DNA of 64,000 nt from Bacillota bacterium (GCA_030691505.1 JAUYEG010000083.1:1-64000), one strand, 5' to 3'; positions 1 to 14,415 are shown, counted from the stretch's first letter. The notes: generated by a model from the letters alone, not told the origin. Made by a program: numbers and translations.

Positions 1-2
1 AG

Positions 3-140
3 ATGGTCATGCCCGGCGACAACGTGCAGATGCAGGTTGAGCTGATCACCCCGATCGCGATCGAGGAAGGGCTGCGGTTTGCCATCCGCGAGGGTTCGCG
101 GACGGTCGGAGCCGGCGTCGTGGCCGGGATTAGCGAGTAG
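3..140 (+). CDS. tuf: Elongation factor Tu, C-terminal fragment
   Basis: The window opens inside this gene. The 45 visible residues match the C-terminal beta-barrel of EF-Tu: [14 protein letters not shown], then [16 protein letters not shown], ending [10 protein letters not shown]-Tu is the GTPase that delivers aminoacyl-tRNA to the ribosome. Only domain 3 is visible, so the GTPase motifs cannot be checked. It lies upstream of rpmG, tRNA-Trp, secE and nusG, an order also seen around tufB-secE in other bacteria. The start lies outside the window. Confidence 0.95.
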   Translation: MVMPGDNVQMQVELITPIAIEEGLRFAIREGSRTVGAGVVAGISE

Positions 141-237
141 CCGCGGCCATCGGGTAACAAATGGGCAGACGGCATTTCACGCTAGGCAGGGCCCAGCCGG
201 GAGACGCCTGGCACTCCTGGCCAGAGTTGCTCTTGCC

Positions 238-266
238 TTGACACTCATATACGCCTGTGCTAGAGT
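238..266 (+). promoter_or_regulatory. Sigma-A type promoter upstream of rpmG
   Basis: A perfect -35 box TTGACA (238-243) is separated by 17 bases from TAGAGT (261-266), which matches four of six -10 consensus positions. It lies 44 bases before the rpmG start and would drive rpmG, the tRNA and secE-nusG-rplKA. Confidence 0.7.
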
Positions 267-310
267 CAATAGGTGCCAAACAGGGGTTTTAGCGTGCTGG
301 GGAGGGCAGG

Positions 311-463
311 ATGGTGCGAGAGATTGTCACGCTTGCGTGCACTGAGTGCAAGCGCCGTAACTATACAACGGAGAAGAATAAGAAGAACGACCCCAGCCGT
401 ATCGAGCTGAAGAAGTTCTGCAAGTTCTGCCGGTCGCAGACCGTACATCGCGAGACACGCTGA
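311..463 (+). CDS. rpmG: 50S ribosomal protein L33
   Basis: This 50-residue protein is the small large-subunit ribosomal protein L33. It has the two CxxC pairs of the zinc-binding form: C10/C13 (ACTEC) and C37/C40 (FCKFC). It starts with ATG behind a GGAGGGCAGG Shine-Dalgarno site. Length and sequence are normal for the family. It lies between tuf and tRNA-Trp, as in many Firmicutes, and is followed by secE-nusG. The zinc-binding form is generally the one used in zinc-replete cells; the sequence does not show whether a zinc-independent paralogue exists elsewhere. Confidence 0.95.
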   Translation: MVREIVTLACTECKRRNYTTEKNKKNDPSRIELKKFCKFCRSQTVHRETR

Positions 464-509
464 AATACGGCCTGTTCCCGGGTTTTCTTCTGGGTATAGC
501 GGGTAGTAC

Positions 510-586
510 AGGCCCGTAGCTCCAATTGGTAGAGCGGCGGTCTCCAAAACCGTTGGTTGGGGGTTCGAGTCCCTCCGGGCCTGCCA
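510..586 (+). tRNA. tRNA-Trp (anticodon CCA)
   Basis: A full cloverleaf can be drawn: acceptor arm AGGCCCG (510-516) pairs with CGGGCCT (576-582), the D-arm contains AATTGGTAGAG, the anticodon loop CTCCAAA puts CCA at 544-546, and the T-arm contains GGTTCGAGTCC. Discriminator G583 and an encoded CCA tail (584-586) follow. A T-run begins a few bases downstream. A tRNA-Trp between rpmG and secE is a common bacterial arrangement. Confidence 0.96.
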
Positions 587-685
587 GCTAAGTCTTTTTT
601 TGTGTGCGGCCGGGAATCGGGCGGCGGGCCCCCGACGGCTGTCTGAGATGCGGTCCCGTGGGACATAAGCTGAGGGGTGAGGCCC

Positions 686-880
686 GTGAAGAAGGCACTT
701 GCCAGGATGGGGAAGTTTCTGCGCGAAGTCCGGGCGGAGTTGCTTAAGGTCATCTGGCCCGCCCGTCGCCAGACCGTCCTCTACACCGGCGTGGTGTTGG
801 CCTCGGTGGTGCTGATTGCCGGCATCATCTGGTTTGCCGATCTGGTCCTTGGCCAGGTGATCGGACTGATTCTGCGATAG
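686..880 (+). CDS. secE: Preprotein translocase subunit SecE
   Basis: This 64-residue protein has a short cytoplasmic amphipathic helix (FLREVRAELLKVIWPARRQ) followed by one transmembrane helix (about residues 32-55), the minimal SecE layout of Gram-positive bacteria. SecE clamps SecY in the SecYEG channel. The LLKVIWP segment is the family hallmark. GTG at 686 is preferred because GAGGGGTGA (672-680) is well spaced before it; an in-frame GTG at 677 lies inside that site and would add only three residues. nusG follows 44 bases downstream, as is usual. Confidence 0.93.
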   Translation: MKKALARMGKFLREVRAELLKVIWPARRQTVLYTGVVLASVVLIAGIIWFADLVLGQVIGLILR

Positions 881-924
881 CAGGCCTCTCTCGTTTTGAA
901 GCAGCAAGGAGGTAGGGCAAGACG

Positions 925-1560
925 TTGCCAGAGACAGGAGTCCCCGTAACCGCCGCCGGGACCGCCCCGCCAACCGAGGCCGAGACGGCCTCCGCACCCG
1001 CTGTTGATACGGCAGCCCCGGGCGACGATGAGGCAGCGCGTAAGCTATGGTTTGTGGTCCACACGTACTCGGGATACGAGAACAAGGTCAAGGCCAACCT
1101 CGAGAAGCGCATCGAGACCATGGAAAAGGAAGACAAGATCTTTCGTGTAGTCGTGCCCTTGGAAGAAGAGATGGAGATCAAGGACGGCAAGCGCAAGATC
1201 ACCAAGCGCAAGGTCTTCCCGGGATACGTCCTTGTGGAGATGATCATGAGCGATGACTCCTGGTACGTCGTGCGCAACACGCCCGGCGTGACCGGTTTTG
1301 TCGGTTCCGGTTCCAAGCCCATACCGCTCCAGCCTGCGGAGGTGCGTTCGATCCTGCGCCAGATGGGCGTCGACGAGCCCCGGCCCAAAGTAGCTTACGC
1401 TATTGGTGAGAGCGTTCGCGTGACCGCCGGGCCGTTTGAGGGCTTCGTGGGTGTCATTCGGGAGATATACCCCGACAAGGGCAAACTCAGGGTGTTTGTG
1501 TCCATGTTCGGGCGCGAGACCCCCATCGAGCTAGACTTCAGCCAGGTGGAGAAGCTTTAG
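925..1560 (+). CDS. nusG: Transcription termination/antitermination factor NusG
   Basis: NusG binds RNA polymerase and modulates pausing, Rho-dependent termination and coupling to translation. Residues about 37-145 form the NGN domain ([38 protein letters not shown]), and residues about 158-211 the KOW domain ([18 protein letters not shown]). The first ~35 residues are an Ala/Pro/Glu-rich extension absent from shorter NusGs. Start is TTG at 925 behind AAGGAGGTAG. rplK follows 11 bases downstream. Confidence 0.96.
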   Translation: MPETGVPVTAAGTAPPTEAETASAPAVDTAAPGDDEAARKLWFVVHTYSGYENKVKANLEKRIETMEKEDKIFRVVVPLEEEMEIKDGKRKITKRKVFPGYVLVEMIMSDDSWYVVRNTPGVTGFVGSGSKPIPLQPAEVRSILRQMGVDEPRPKVAYAIGESVRVTAGPFEGFVGVIREIYPDKGKLRVFVSMFGRETPIELDFSQVEKL

Positions 1561-1571
1561 GAGGAGCGGCA

Positions 1572-1997
1572 ATGCCCAAGAAACTCGTGGCCAAGGTCAA
1601 ACTGCAGATCCCCGCGGGCAAGGCGACCCCGGCCCCGCCGGTTGGTCCGGCGCTGGGTCAGCACATGATCAACATCGTCGCTTTCTGCAAGGAGTACAAC
1701 GAGCGCACGTCCAAGCAGGTTGGGACGATCATCCCGGTCGAGATTTCCGTGTTTGAAGACCGGTCGTTCACGTTCATGCTCAAGACCCCGCCGGCCGCAA
1801 CGCTTTTAAAGAAGGCCGCCGGTGTTGAGAAGGGTTCGGCGGAGCCCAATCGCACCAAGGTGGCCAAAGTGACCGAGGCTCAGGTGCGGGAAATCGCCGA
1901 GCAGAAAATGCCCGACCTCAACGCAGCGAGCCTTGAAGCTGCCATGCGGCTTATCGAGGGAACCGCTCGCAACATGGGCATTGAGGTCGTCAAGTAG
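1572..1997 (+). CDS. rplK: 50S ribosomal protein L11
   Basis: A full-length 141-residue L11 of the GTPase-associated centre. The N-terminal domain has [20 protein letters not shown] and the C-terminal rRNA-binding domain includes [19 protein letters not shown] and [10 protein letters not shown]. It starts at ATG 1572 with GGAGGAGCGG upstream and ends 17 bases before rplA. In the usual bacterial pattern rplK and rplA form a unit controlled by L1. Confidence 0.98.
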   Translation: MPKKLVAKVKLQIPAGKATPAPPVGPALGQHMINIVAFCKEYNERTSKQVGTIIPVEISVFEDRSFTFMLKTPPAATLLKKAAGVEKGSAEPNRTKVAKVTEAQVREIAEQKMPDLNAASLEAAMRLIEGTARNMGIEVVK

Positions 1998-2014
1998 GAG
2001 GATCGACGTAAGCC

Positions 2015-2722
2015 ATGGTCCAGCACGGAAAGCGCTATATCGAGGCGCGCAAACAGGTCGATCCCGAGGCCGCGTACGAGGCGGCCGAGGCGATTGCCAT
2101 GGTCAAGAATCAGGCCTCCGCCAAATTCGACGAGACTATTGAGGCTGCGGTTAAGCTGGGCATTGAGGTCAAGCACGCCGATCAGATGGTCCGTGGCGCC
2201 GTTGTTCTGCCCCACGGCACGGGCAAGACCCGGCGGGTCCTGGTCTTTGCCAAGGGCGACAAGGCCAACGAGGCCCAGGAGGCCGGTGCGGATTTCGTCG
2301 GAGCCGAGGACATAGTGACCCGGATCCAGGGGGGCTGGCTCGATTTCGATGTCGCCGTCGCCACCCCGGACATGATGGCGCTGGTTGGGCGTCTCGGCCG
2401 TATCCTTGGTCCCAAAGGGCTGATGCCAAACCCCAAGACGGGCACGGTCACCACCGACGTCACAAATGCCATTCGCGAGATCAAGGCGGGCAAGATCGAG
2501 TACCGCGCTGAGAAGGCCGGGATCATCCACGCCCCGATCGGCAAGGCCTCCTTTGAGACCGAAGCACTGGTCCAGAACCTTGAGACCCTCGTCGATGCCC
2601 TGGTGCGCGCCAAGCCGGCCGCAGCCAAGGGACAGTATCTGAGATCCATCTCCGTTAGCTCGACCATGGGCGTGGGCATCAAGGTTAACCCGCAGAGGGT
2701 CGGCGGGGCCGCCCTGAAGTAA
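2015..2722 (+). CDS. rplA: 50S ribosomal protein L1
   Basis: L1 (235 residues) binds 23S rRNA at the E-site stalk and in many bacteria represses its own operon. Conserved segments are [39 protein letters not shown] and [16 protein letters not shown]; the C-terminus [16 protein letters not shown] is typical. It starts at ATG 2015 behind AGGAGG. A leader of about 210 bases separates it from rplJ. Confidence 0.98.
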   Translation: MVQHGKRYIEARKQVDPEAAYEAAEAIAMVKNQASAKFDETIEAAVKLGIEVKHADQMVRGAVVLPHGTGKTRRVLVFAKGDKANEAQEAGADFVGAEDIVTRIQGGWLDFDVAVATPDMMALVGRLGRILGPKGLMPNPKTGTVTTDVTNAIREIKAGKIEYRAEKAGIIHAPIGKASFETEALVQNLETLVDALVRAKPAAAKGQYLRSISVSSTMGVGIKVNPQRVGGAALK

Positions 2723-2774
2723 GTTCCCGTTAGTCGTCAGTTCCGGCAGCGAGTTAGGCCGGGGCCGGCGCGCA

Positions 2775-2920
2775 GAGCCGGAAACAACAACATAGCGCAG
2801 ATTTTGGCCGTAGACCGCAGGCGCCCCATCTTAATCCCGGCTGGACGCCGGGAGCCTGCCGAGGCTGCAACCCATCAAGGGTATGCTGGCTTCCGCTGTC
2901 TACGCGGGAGCCCTTTTTGT
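2775..2920 (+). promoter_or_regulatory. Ribosomal protein L10 leader (rplJL autoregulation)
   Basis: The untranslated stretch between rplA and rplJ has the layout of the L10 leader RNA: an arm around GCCGTAGACCGCAGGCGCC, a helix CCCGGC...GCCGGG, a conserved CCTGCCGAGGC block, and a 3' terminator hairpin just before the rplJ ribosome binding site. In characterised bacteria L10-(L12)4 binds this RNA and lowers rplJL expression. Boundaries are approximate; a covariance-model search would fix them. Confidence 0.8.
2888..2918 (+). terminator. Attenuator terminator within the L10 leader
   Basis: GGCTTCCGC (2888-2896) pairs with GCGGGAGCC (2904-2912) in a 9-bp stem with one G.U pair and a 7-base loop, followed by C and five T residues (2914-2918). 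It ends directly before the rplJ Shine-Dalgarno GGGAGGTGA, so transcription can stop before rplJ is made. Confidence 0.75.
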
Positions 2921-2933
2921 GGGAGGTGAACCA

Positions 2934-3464
2934 TTGGCTAAGAAAGAGGAGAAGGCGATAACCATCGCCGACCTGCGCTCCAAGCTCAGTCGTGCACAGT
3001 CCATGGTCCTCGCCGACTACCGCGGGCTAACCGTGGCCCAGATGACAGACCTGCGGCGCAAGGCGCGCGAAATCGGCGTCGAGTTGCGTGTCGTCAAGAA
3101 CACCCTGGCCAGCCGGGCGGCGAGCGAGATCGGCGCCGGCGACCTCGACGTGCACCTAAAGGGACCGACCGCGATCGCCTTCGGGTACGCCGACCCTGTG
3201 GCTCCGGCACGCCTTTTGGTGGATTTTATTCGCACGGCGAGAGTGGTTGAGCTCAAGGGCGGCTACGCGGAGGGACGGGTGCTGAGCCCGCAAGATGTCA
3301 GGGCGCTTGCCACCCTGCCGAGCCGGGAGGTCTTGTTGTCACAGGTCCTGGCCGCAATGATGGGTCCGTTGTCCAACATGGCGTCGGTCCTGGTAGCCCC
3401 GCTCAGGGGTATCGCGGCGGTGACCGACGGGCTGCGCAAGCAACGCGAATCGGCTGCCGACTAG
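2934..3464 (+). CDS. rplJ: 50S ribosomal protein L10
   Basis: L10 (176 residues) anchors the L7/L12 stalk to the ribosome. Conserved segments include TIADLRSKLSRAQSMVLADY, VVKNTLASRAA and GPTAIAFGY. Start is TTG 2934 (MAKKEEK), seven bases or so behind GGGAGGTGA. An in-frame ATG at 2883 must be rejected because it lies inside the leader terminator hairpin. rplL follows 44 bases downstream. Confidence 0.96.
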   Translation: MAKKEEKAITIADLRSKLSRAQSMVLADYRGLTVAQMTDLRRKAREIGVELRVVKNTLASRAASEIGAGDLDVHLKGPTAIAFGYADPVAPARLLVDFIRTARVVELKGGYAEGRVLSPQDVRALATLPSREVLLSQVLAAMMGPLSNMASVLVAPLRGIAAVTDGLRKQRESAAD

Positions 3465-3508
3465 CAGGCGGCGATCTCTGAGAGCGATGAGAAGAGGAGG
3501 AGCAAACG

Positions 3509-3892
3509 TTGTCTAAGACCGAGCAGGTGCTTGAGCTGGTAAAAGGTATGACGGTGCTTGAATTGGCGGGCCTGGTCAAGGCCTTTGAGAGCGAGTTTGG
3601 TGTTTCCGCCGCCGCTATGGTGGGCGCTCCGGCAGCCGGCGGGGCCGCGGCTGTGGCTGAGGTTGAGGAGGAGAAGGAGCAGACCGAGTTTGACGTCATC
3701 CTGACCCATGCCGGCGACCAGAAGATCGCGGTCATCAAGGCGGTCAAGGAAATCACCGGTGTCGGCCTCAAGGAGGCCAAGGACATCGTTGACGCAGCAC
3801 CAAAGGCCATCAAGGAGAAGGTTTCGCGCCAGGAGGCGGACTCGGTTAAGTCCAAACTGGCTGCGGTCGGAGCCTCCGCGGAGGTCAAGTAG
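3509..3892 (+). CDS. rplL: 50S ribosomal protein L7/L12
   Basis: A 127-residue acidic stalk protein that recruits translational GTPases. The N-terminal dimerisation helices ([19 protein letters not shown]) are followed by an Ala/Gly-rich hinge (about residues 40-50) and the C-terminal domain with [20 protein letters not shown], whose conserved lysines contact elongation factors. Start is TTG 3509 behind AGAGGAGGAG. A terminator-like hairpin follows before rpoB. Confidence 0.97.
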   Translation: MSKTEQVLELVKGMTVLELAGLVKAFESEFGVSAAAMVGAPAAGGAAAVAEVEEEKEQTEFDVILTHAGDQKIAVIKAVKEITGVGLKEAKDIVDAAPKAIKEKVSRQEADSVKSKLAAVGASAEVK

Positions 3893-3914
3893 CGGCACGA
3901 TAGATATGCGAGGG

Positions 3915-3978
3915 GGGAAGGCCCCACTGGCCGGCGCTGTGGTCGCGGGTCAAAAAACCGAGGGGTGGGGCCTTTCCC
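3915..3978 (+). terminator. Long-range hairpin after rplL
   Basis: GGGAAGGCCCCAC (3915-3927) pairs with GTGGGGCCTTTCCC (3965-3978), leaving one bulged base and a loop of about 37 bases, then TGTTTCGGTTT. The U-tract is weak, so partial termination or processing between rplL and rpoB is as likely as a strong stop. Confidence 0.55.
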
Positions 3979-4019
3979 TGTTTCGGTTTAGGCCAGCGTG
4001 AATGGGGTATACTCGTTCC

Positions 4020-4049
4020 TTGACGCAGAATAGGGCCGACGCTTATAAT
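4020..4049 (+). promoter_or_regulatory. Promoter for rpoBC
   Basis: TTGACG (4020-4025), an 18-base spacer, then a perfect TATAAT (4044-4049). It sits in the 320-base gap between rplL and rpoB, leaving a 5' leader of about 155 bases. Confidence 0.8.
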
Positions 4050-4139
4050 GAGGTGTTGATATCTCATCAGGCGCCTGGTTTACCCCAATCCAGGGCGGAG
4101 AAAGGGACCGGTCACCCCCATCATATCTTCCCATAGCTG

Positions 4140-4203
4140 GACGGTGCACTGTACACCGTCGGTATTGGTTTTGGCGTAGACCTTTTTCTAGCCAAAAGGA
4201 GGC
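4140..4203 (+). promoter_or_regulatory. Two hairpins in the rpoB leader next to the ribosome binding site
   Basis: GACGGTG...CACCGTC (4140-4160) is a perfect 7-bp stem with a 7-base loop. TTTTGGC (4169-4175) pairs with GCCAAAA (4191-4197), and the second arm runs straight into the rpoB Shine-Dalgarno AGGAGG (4198-4203). This could tune rpoB translation; no trans-acting partner can be inferred. Confidence 0.5.
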
Positions 4204-4212
4204 TCTTCCTGC

Positions 4213-8247
<4,035 letters not shown>

Positions 8248-8298
8248 GATCTGGCGTCCAACCCAGCGGCCCAGATCACCTGAAGGGAGACGTCATCC

Positions 8299-11200
8299 TT
8301 GCTCGATGTAAACGATTTCGGCTCCATGAAGATCGGACTGGCGGCGCCGGGGCAGATTCGGACTTGGTCGCACGGGGAAGTCAAGAAACCGGAGACGATC
8401 AATTACCGTACCCTTAAACCCGAACGGGACGGTCTCTTTTGCGAGCGCATCTTTGGCCCCACGCGCGACTGGGAATGCCATTGCGGCAAGTACAAACGCG
8501 TACGGTATAAGGGCATTATCTGCGACCGCTGCGGCGTTGAGGTGACGCGTTCCAAGGTGCGCCGTGACCGAATGGGACACATCGAACTGGCCGCGCCGGT
8601 CTCGCATATCTGGTACTTCAAGGGTATCCCGTCGCGCATGGGACTGCTGCTGGACATGTCGCCGCGCCTGCTCGAAAAGGTGCTCTATTTCGCCGCCTAC
8701 GTCGTGGTCGACCCGGGCAACACACCGCTGGTCAAGAAGCAGATCCTCAGCGAGGCGGAGTACCGCGATTTCCGCGAAAAGTACGGTCTGTCATTTAAGG
8801 CCGGGATGGGCGCTGAAGCCGTCAAACTCCTGCTTGATGAGATCGACCTTGACGAAATGGGCCGCGACCTGCGCGTTGAGCTCAAACAGGCCAGCGGGCA
8901 GCGCCGTATCCGGGCGATCCGCCGCCTTGAGGTCGTGGAGGCTTTCCGCAAGTCAGGCAACCACCCCGACTGGATGATCCTCGAGGTTATCCCGGTCATC
9001 CCTCCGGATCTGCGACCCATGGTCCAGCTTGACGGCGGGCGGTTTGCGACTTCTGATCTCAACGACCTCTACCGCCGCGTGATCAACCGCAACAACCGGC
9101 TCAAGAGGCTGCTTGACCTGGAAGCACCGGACATCATTGTCCGCAACGAAAAGCGTATGTTGCAGGAGGCCGTGGACGCCCTGATCGACAACGGGCGCCG
9201 TGGCCGTCCTGTCACGGGCCCCGGCAACCGGCCGCTTAAATCGCTCTCCGACTTGCTCAAGGGAAAGCAGGGGCGTTTCCGCCAGAATCTGCTCGGCAAG
9301 CGCGTTGACTACAGCGGCCGGTCGGTTATCGTGGTCGGCCCGACCCTGCACATGCACCAGTGCGGATTGCCCAAGGAGATGGCTTTGGAGCTGTTCAAGC
9401 CGTTCGTTATGAAGCGGCTGGTGCAGCTGGGTCACGCGCATAACATCAAGAGCGCCAAGCGCATGGTCGAGCGGGCCCGGGACGAAGTGTGGGACGTCCT
9501 GGAGGACGTGATCAAGGAGCATCCCGTCCTGCTCAACCGGGCTCCCACACTGCACCGCCTCGGCATCCAGGCATTCGAGCCGGTGCTGGTGGAGGGCCGC
9601 GCCATCCAGGTCCACCCGCTGGTGTGCACCGCGTATAACGCCGACTTCGACGGCGACCAGATGGCGGTTCACGTTCCGCTCTCGGCTGAGGCCCAGACTG
9701 AGGCCCGGGTGTTGATGCTATCGGCGCACAATATCCTTGCCCCCAAGGACGGAGCGCCCATCGTTACGCCGACCAAGGACCTTGTCCTTGGCTGCTATTA
9801 CCTTACGCTGTTGCTTGAGACCGACCGTCCCACAAGCGGTCGAAACCGCGCTTTCGCCTTTCCGGATGAGGCCATAATGGCGTACAGCCAGAACGACCTC
9901 CGGTTGCACGAGAGGATCGATATCCGGTGGCAAGACGGCGGGCTGATCAAGGACACCACCGTTGGGCGGGTCATCTTCAACGAGGCCCTTCCGGCCGAGA
10001 TGCAGGAGCAGTTCATCAACAGGCAGATCAACCGGAGCGAGCTCGGCAAGATCGTTGCCCGGGTGTACCGCCGGTTCGGCAGCGCGGCCACGGCCAGGGT
10101 TCTTGACCGGATTAAGGAACTCGGGTTCCAGTACGCGACACGCGCCGGCACGACCATCGCGCTGTCCGATCTGCAGGTTGAGATCGGCAAAGAAGCTATC
10201 CTGGCCAGCGCGGAGGGGAAGGTTGACGAGGTCGAAACCCAGTTCCGGCGCGGCCTCATCACGTGGGATGAGCGGTACGAGCGCGTGGTCGAGGTCTGGA
10301 CCCAGGCGACCGAGGAAGTGTCCCGAAGCCTGATGAAGTCGCTAGACCCATCCAACCCCGTCTACATGATGGCTATTTCTGGGGCCCGGGGCAACGTCGC
10401 GCAGCTCCGCCAACTCGCCGGGATGCGCGGCTTGATGGCCGACCCCAGCGGCCGGATCATCGAGCTGCCGGTGCGGGCCAATTTCCGGGAAGGACTCACG
10501 GTACTCGAGTACTTCACCTCGACGCACGGCACTCGCAAGGGCCTGGCGGATACCGCCCTGCGGACCGCCGACTCCGGGTACCTGACGCGGCGCCTCGTCG
10601 ACGTCTCACAGGACGTCATCGTGCGCGAAGACGACTGCGGCTCCCAGATGGGCCTGCGCATTTCGGAGATCAGCGACGGCAACCAGATCATCGAATCGCT
10701 TGAGGACCGCATCGTGGGGCGCTATGCGTTTGAGGACGTGATCAACCCGGAAGACGGCTCGGTTTTCGTGCGGGCTGGAGACCTTATCACCGAGGACCAC
10801 GCCGAGTCGATCGTCGCCACCGGCATGACCGAGGTCCCGGTGCGCACCATCCTCACCTGTCGTACCCGCCACGGCGTGTGCCGCAAGTGCTACGGGCGCA
10901 ACCTGGCGACCGGCGCGATGGTCGACATGGGCGAGGCTGTGGGCATTATCGCCGCGCAGTCCATCGGCGAGCCGGGCACGCAGCTTACCATGCGCACTTT
11001 CCACACCGGCGGCGTCGCCGGGGAGGACATCACGCACGGCCTCCCCCGCGTCGAGGAGCTTTTCGAGGCCCGCAAACCAAAGGGCCAGGCGGTTATCACC
11101 GAGATCGACGGAACCGTTACGGTAAACGACGATCACCAGGGCAAGCGCGAGGTTACGGTGACCGGTCCCGGCGGCGAGGCGCAGGCTTACCCGATTCCGT

Positions 11201-11826
11201 TCGGAGCAAGGTTGCGCGTCAAGGACGACGAGCCCGTGCTGGCGGGCGACGAGTTGACCGAGGGCTCGGCCAACCCGCACGATATCCTCAAGGTGCGCGG
11301 CCTGCGCGGCCTGCAGAGCTACCTGCTGGAGGAAGTCCAAAAGGTGTATAGGCTGCAGGGCGTCGATATCAACGACAAGCACATTGAGATCATGGTCCGT
11401 CAAATGCTCAAGAAGGTTAAGGTCGACGACCCGGGCGACAGCGATCTGCTGCCCGGCGGGCTTGTTGACGGGTTCGAATTTGCAGAGGAAAATGCGCGCG
11501 TCATCGCCGGGGGCGGCACCCCCGCCACCGCGCGGCCGGTCCTGCTGGGCATCACCAAAACGGCGCTGGCGACGGATTCTTTCCTGTCCGCCGCATCGTT
11601 CCAGGAGACCACCCGCGTGCTGACCGACGCCGCGATCAAGGGCAAGCGGGATCCGCTCCTTGGGCTCAAGGAAAACGTGATCATCGGCAAGCTGATTCCG
11701 GCGGGCACCGGCATGAGCCGCTACCGCAATGTTCGAATCACCTATACCGATGAGGTGGAGACCTTCGGGGAGGCTGAACCGGCAGAGAACGAAGAGGACC
11801 TGACAACCGTTCAGCGTCCGTTCTAG
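8299..11826 (+). CDS. rpoC: RNA polymerase beta' subunit
   Basis: The catalytic beta' subunit, 1175 residues. The N-terminal zinc ribbon uses C60, C62, C75 and C78 (CHCGKY...CDRCG). The active-site loop NADFDGDQM carries the Mg-binding Asp residues at 449, 451 and 453. The second zinc site uses C780, C854, C861 and C864. The trigger-loop and bridge-helix region includes [18 protein letters not shown]. Start is TTG 8299 behind GAAGGGAGA. The gene is followed after 16 bases by secA, not by the rpsL-rpsG-fusA genes usual in Firmicutes. Confidence 0.98.
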   Translation: MLDVNDFGSMKIGLAAPGQIRTWSHGEVKKPETINYRTLKPERDGLFCERIFGPTRDWECHCGKYKRVRYKGIICDRCGVEVTRSKVRRDRMGHIELAAPVSHIWYFKGIPSRMGLLLDMSPRLLEKVLYFAAYVVVDPGNTPLVKKQILSEAEYRDFREKYGLSFKAGMGAEAVKLLLDEIDLDEMGRDLRVELKQASGQRRIRAIRRLEVVEAFRKSGNHPDWMILEVIPVIPPDLRPMVQLDGGRFATSDLNDLYRRVINRNNRLKRLLDLEAPDIIVRNEKRMLQEAVDALIDNGRRGRPVTGPGNRPLKSLSDLLKGKQGRFRQNLLGKRVDYSGRSVIVVGPTLHMHQCGLPKEMALELFKPFVMKRLVQLGHAHNIKSAKRMVERARDEVWDVLEDVIKEHPVLLNRAPTLHRLGIQAFEPVLVEGRAIQVHPLVCTAYNADFDGDQMAVHVPLSAEAQTEARVLMLSAHNILAPKDGAPIVTPTKDLVLGCYYLTLLLETDRPTSGRNRAFAFPDEAIMAYSQNDLRLHERIDIRWQDGGLIKDTTVGRVIFNEALPAEMQEQFINRQINRSELGKIVARVYRRFGSAATARVLDRIKELGFQYATRAGTTIALSDLQVEIGKEAILASAEGKVDEVETQFRRGLITWDERYERVVEVWTQATEEVSRSLMKSLDPSNPVYMMAISGARGNVAQLRQLAGMRGLMADPSGRIIELPVRANFREGLTVLEYFTSTHGTRKGLADTALRTADSGYLTRRLVDVSQDVIVREDDCGSQMGLRISEISDGNQIIESLEDRIVGRYAFEDVINPEDGSVFVRAGDLITEDHAESIVATGMTEVPVRTILTCRTRHGVCRKCYGRNLATGAMVDMGEAVGIIAAQSIGEPGTQLTMRTFHTGGVAGEDITHGLPRVEELFEARKPKGQAVITEIDGTVTVNDDHQGKREVTVTGPGGEAQAYPIPFGARLRVKDDEPVLAGDELTEGSANPHDILKVRGLRGLQSYLLEEVQKVYRLQGVDINDKHIEIMVRQMLKKVKVDDPGDSDLLPGGLVDGFEFAEENARVIAGGGTPATARPVLLGITKTALATDSFLSAASFQETTRVLTDAAIKGKRDPLLGLKENVIIGKLIPAGTGMSRYRNVRITYTDEVETFGEAEPAENEEDLTTVQRPF

Positions 11827-11842
11827 GGGGCCCGCGCCAGCC

Positions 11843-14389
11843 ATGCTTAATGTGCTGCGGAGCTTCATACCCAGTAGCAACGAGCGTGAGCTGCGCCGGC
11901 TGCAGAAATCCGTTGAAGCGGTCGGCTCGCATGCCGGCCGCTTCTCGCGTCTTAGCGACGGCGAGCTCACGGCGATGACGGCCCAGTTGCGCGAGCGCCT
12001 TGACAGAGGGGCGACGCTCGAGCAGCTGCTGCCCGAGGCCTACGCCGTCGTGCGCGAGGCGGGCCGGCGTCAGATCGGCCAATGGGCGTTTGACACCCAG
12101 GTGCTCGGGGCGGTGGTGCTTCACGAGGGCAACATCGCCGAGATGAAGACCGGCGAAGGGAAGACGCTCGCCGCGACAATGCCGCTTTACCTCCACGCGC
12201 TGACCGGCCTGGGGGCCCACCTGATTACGGTCAACGATTACCTGGCGGGGCGCGATGCCGAGTGGATGGGCAGGATTTACACAGCCCTCGGGCTCACCGT
12301 TGGGCTGATCGTTCACGGCAAGGATACCGCCGAGCGGCGCAAGGCGTACGAGGCGGACATCACCTACGGCACCAACAATGAGTTCGGTTTCGACTACCTG
12401 CGCGACAACATGGTCCTGCATCCTCAGCACATCGTGCAGCGGGACCTGAGCTTCGCCATCGTGGACGAGGTCGACAGCATCCTCATAGATGAGGCGCGGA
12501 CACCGCTGATCATCAGCGGCCCCTCGGTGCGGTCGGCGGATCTGTACTACAAGTTCGCGCGGATTGTGCCGCGGCTGCGTGCCGACGAGGATTACACGGT
12601 CGACGAGAAGGCGCACGCGGTCACGCCGACCGAGGCTGGGCTGCGCAAGGTGGAGCGGGCTGCCGGCGTAAGCGACCTGTTCGCTCCGGAGCACTCGGAG
12701 CTCACTCACTACCTCAACCAGGCATTGCGGGCGCACGCGCTCTTCCGGCGTGACCGCGACTACGTCGTCAAGGACGGCGAAGTGATAATTGTTGATGAAT
12801 TCACAGGGCGGCTCATGTTTGGGAGAAGGTACAGCGAAGGCCTGCATCAGGCGATCGAGGCCAGGGAAGGGGTTAAGATTCAGAGCGAACATCAGACCCT
12901 GGCGACGATCACTTTCCAAAACTACTTCCGGATGTACCGGAAGCTTGCGGGCATGACCGGTACGGCGGCGACGGAGGCCGAGGAATTCCGCCGGATCTAC
13001 GGTCTCGATGTGGTTCAGGTGCCGACAAACAAGCCGATGATCCGCTCGGACTTCCCCGACGTGATCTTCCGTACCGATAAGGGCCGCTTTGCCTCGGTTG
13101 TCGAGGAGGTGGCCCAATGCCATCAGAGCGGCCAGCCGGTGCTGGTGGGCACGGTTTCGATCGAGAAGTCCGAGCGCCTGTCGGAGCTACTCAAGGAGCG
13201 CGGAATACCGCATCAGGTTCTAAACGCGAAATACCACGACCGTGAGGCCATGATCGTCGCCCAGGCCGGCCAGCCCGATGCCGTCACCATCGCAACCAAC
13301 ATGGCCGGCCGCGGGACCGACATCGTGCTGGGGCCCGGCGTGGTCGAGCGCGGCGGGCTGCACGTCATCGGAACCGAGCGCCATGAGGCGCGGCGCATCG
13401 ACAACCAGCTGCGGGGGCGGTCGGGACGGCAGGGGGATCCGGGCTCGTCCCGTTTCTACGTATCGCTTGAGGACGACCTGATGCGGCTGTTCGGAGCCGA
13501 CAACGTGACCGGCTTGCTCGACAGGCTGGGGATGGACGATACTCAGCCTCTTGAGCATTCGATGCTGAGCAAAGCCATCGAGCGGGCGCAGAAGCGGGTT
13601 GAGGCGCGTAACTTCGAGTTGCGGCGCCGCGTCCTGGAGTATGACGACGTGCTCAATCAGCAGCGCGAGATCATCTACAGGCAGCGCCGGCAGGTGCTCA
13701 AGGGGGAGGACCTGCGCGCCGTGGTTCTGCGGATGGCGGGCGAGGCAATCGGCCGCGTTCTCGATCTGCACGCTAGCCCGAGCCTGCCGCCCGAGGAGTG
13801 GGATCTCCCCGCGCTCACAGAGCTGCTTGAAGCGCTCTACCTGCCGCGCGGCCGGGTGACGCCCAAGGACCTCGCGGCTTGCGAGGACCGGGACCAGCTC
13901 GAGTCGCTTCTCACGGAGCTTGCCGTGGCGGTCTATGCAGAGCGGGAGGCAGCCATCGGTCTTGAGCTGATGCGTGACCTTGAGCGCCTGATCCTGCTGC
14001 GCGTCGTCGATGCTCAATGGATGGACCAGTTGGCGGCAATGGACGATCTGCGGGAGGGAATCGGCCTCCGCGCCTACGGCCAGAAGGATCCCCTCATGGA
14101 GTACAAGTTCGAGGCCTACGAGATGTTCCAGGCTATGATCAGGTCCATTGAGGACGAAGTGACCAGGATGATGTTCCACGTGCGCGTGGATATGCAGGGT
14201 CCTCGCCCGGAGCCGGGCCCTGAGCGGCTGACGGTGACCTCGGCCCAGGGCGGCGTGAGCAGCGTGAATGGTGCCCCGGGGCAGAGCCGGCCGGCGGCGC
14301 GCCCGGGGGCCAAGGTCGGCAGAAACGATCCTTGCCCTTGTGGAAGCGGCAAGAAGTACAAACGGTGCTGCGGGCGCGATGCCCGCTAG
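11843..14389 (+). CDS. secA: Preprotein translocase ATPase SecA
   Basis: SecA (848 residues) drives protein export through SecYEG. Walker A is MKTGEGKT (residues 101-108), the DEAD-like box is [16 protein letters not shown], motif VI lies in [15 protein letters not shown], and the C-terminal metal site is [13 protein letters not shown] (C831, C833, C842, C843). The start ATG 11843 is only 16 bases after rpoC, with a weak Shine-Dalgarno site, suggesting co-transcription. prfB follows, an order conserved in many Firmicutes. Confidence 0.98.
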   Translation: MLNVLRSFIPSSNERELRRLQKSVEAVGSHAGRFSRLSDGELTAMTAQLRERLDRGATLEQLLPEAYAVVREAGRRQIGQWAFDTQVLGAVVLHEGNIAEMKTGEGKTLAATMPLYLHALTGLGAHLITVNDYLAGRDAEWMGRIYTALGLTVGLIVHGKDTAERRKAYEADITYGTNNEFGFDYLRDNMVLHPQHIVQRDLSFAIVDEVDSILIDEARTPLIISGPSVRSADLYYKFARIVPRLRADEDYTVDEKAHAVTPTEAGLRKVERAAGVSDLFAPEHSELTHYLNQALRAHALFRRDRDYVVKDGEVIIVDEFTGRLMFGRRYSEGLHQAIEAREGVKIQSEHQTLATITFQNYFRMYRKLAGMTGTAATEAEEFRRIYGLDVVQVPTNKPMIRSDFPDVIFRTDKGRFASVVEEVAQCHQSGQPVLVGTVSIEKSERLSELLKERGIPHQVLNAKYHDREAMIVAQAGQPDAVTIATNMAGRGTDIVLGPGVVERGGLHVIGTERHEARRIDNQLRGRSGRQGDPGSSRFYVSLEDDLMRLFGADNVTGLLDRLGMDDTQPLEHSMLSKAIERAQKRVEARNFELRRRVLEYDDVLNQQREIIYRQRRQVLKGEDLRAVVLRMAGEAIGRVLDLHASPSLPPEEWDLPALTELLEALYLPRGRVTPKDLAACEDRDQLESLLTELAVAVYAEREAAIGLELMRDLERLILLRVVDAQWMDQLAAMDDLREGIGLRAYGQKDPLMEYKFEAYEMFQAMIRSIEDEVTRMMFHVRVDMQGPRPEPGPERLTVTSAQGGVSSVNGAPGQSRPAARPGAKVGRNDPCPCGSGKKYKRCCGRDAR

Positions 14390-14415
14390 CTGCCGTCTGG
14401 AACGGGGTGTTCGGC

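Noticed and set aside
79-345. Plus-strand frame between tuf and rpmG
   Set aside because: It overlaps the tuf end and the promoter at 238-266; composition is not protein-like.
266-997. Minus-strand frame covering rpmG, tRNA-Trp and secE
   Set aside because: It would run through a tRNA gene and two conserved proteins, and has no family resemblance.
2883-2933. Longer rplJ start at an ATG or GTG in the leader
   Set aside because: It would translate the L10 leader terminator; TTG 2934 has the correct ribosome binding site and matches the family start.
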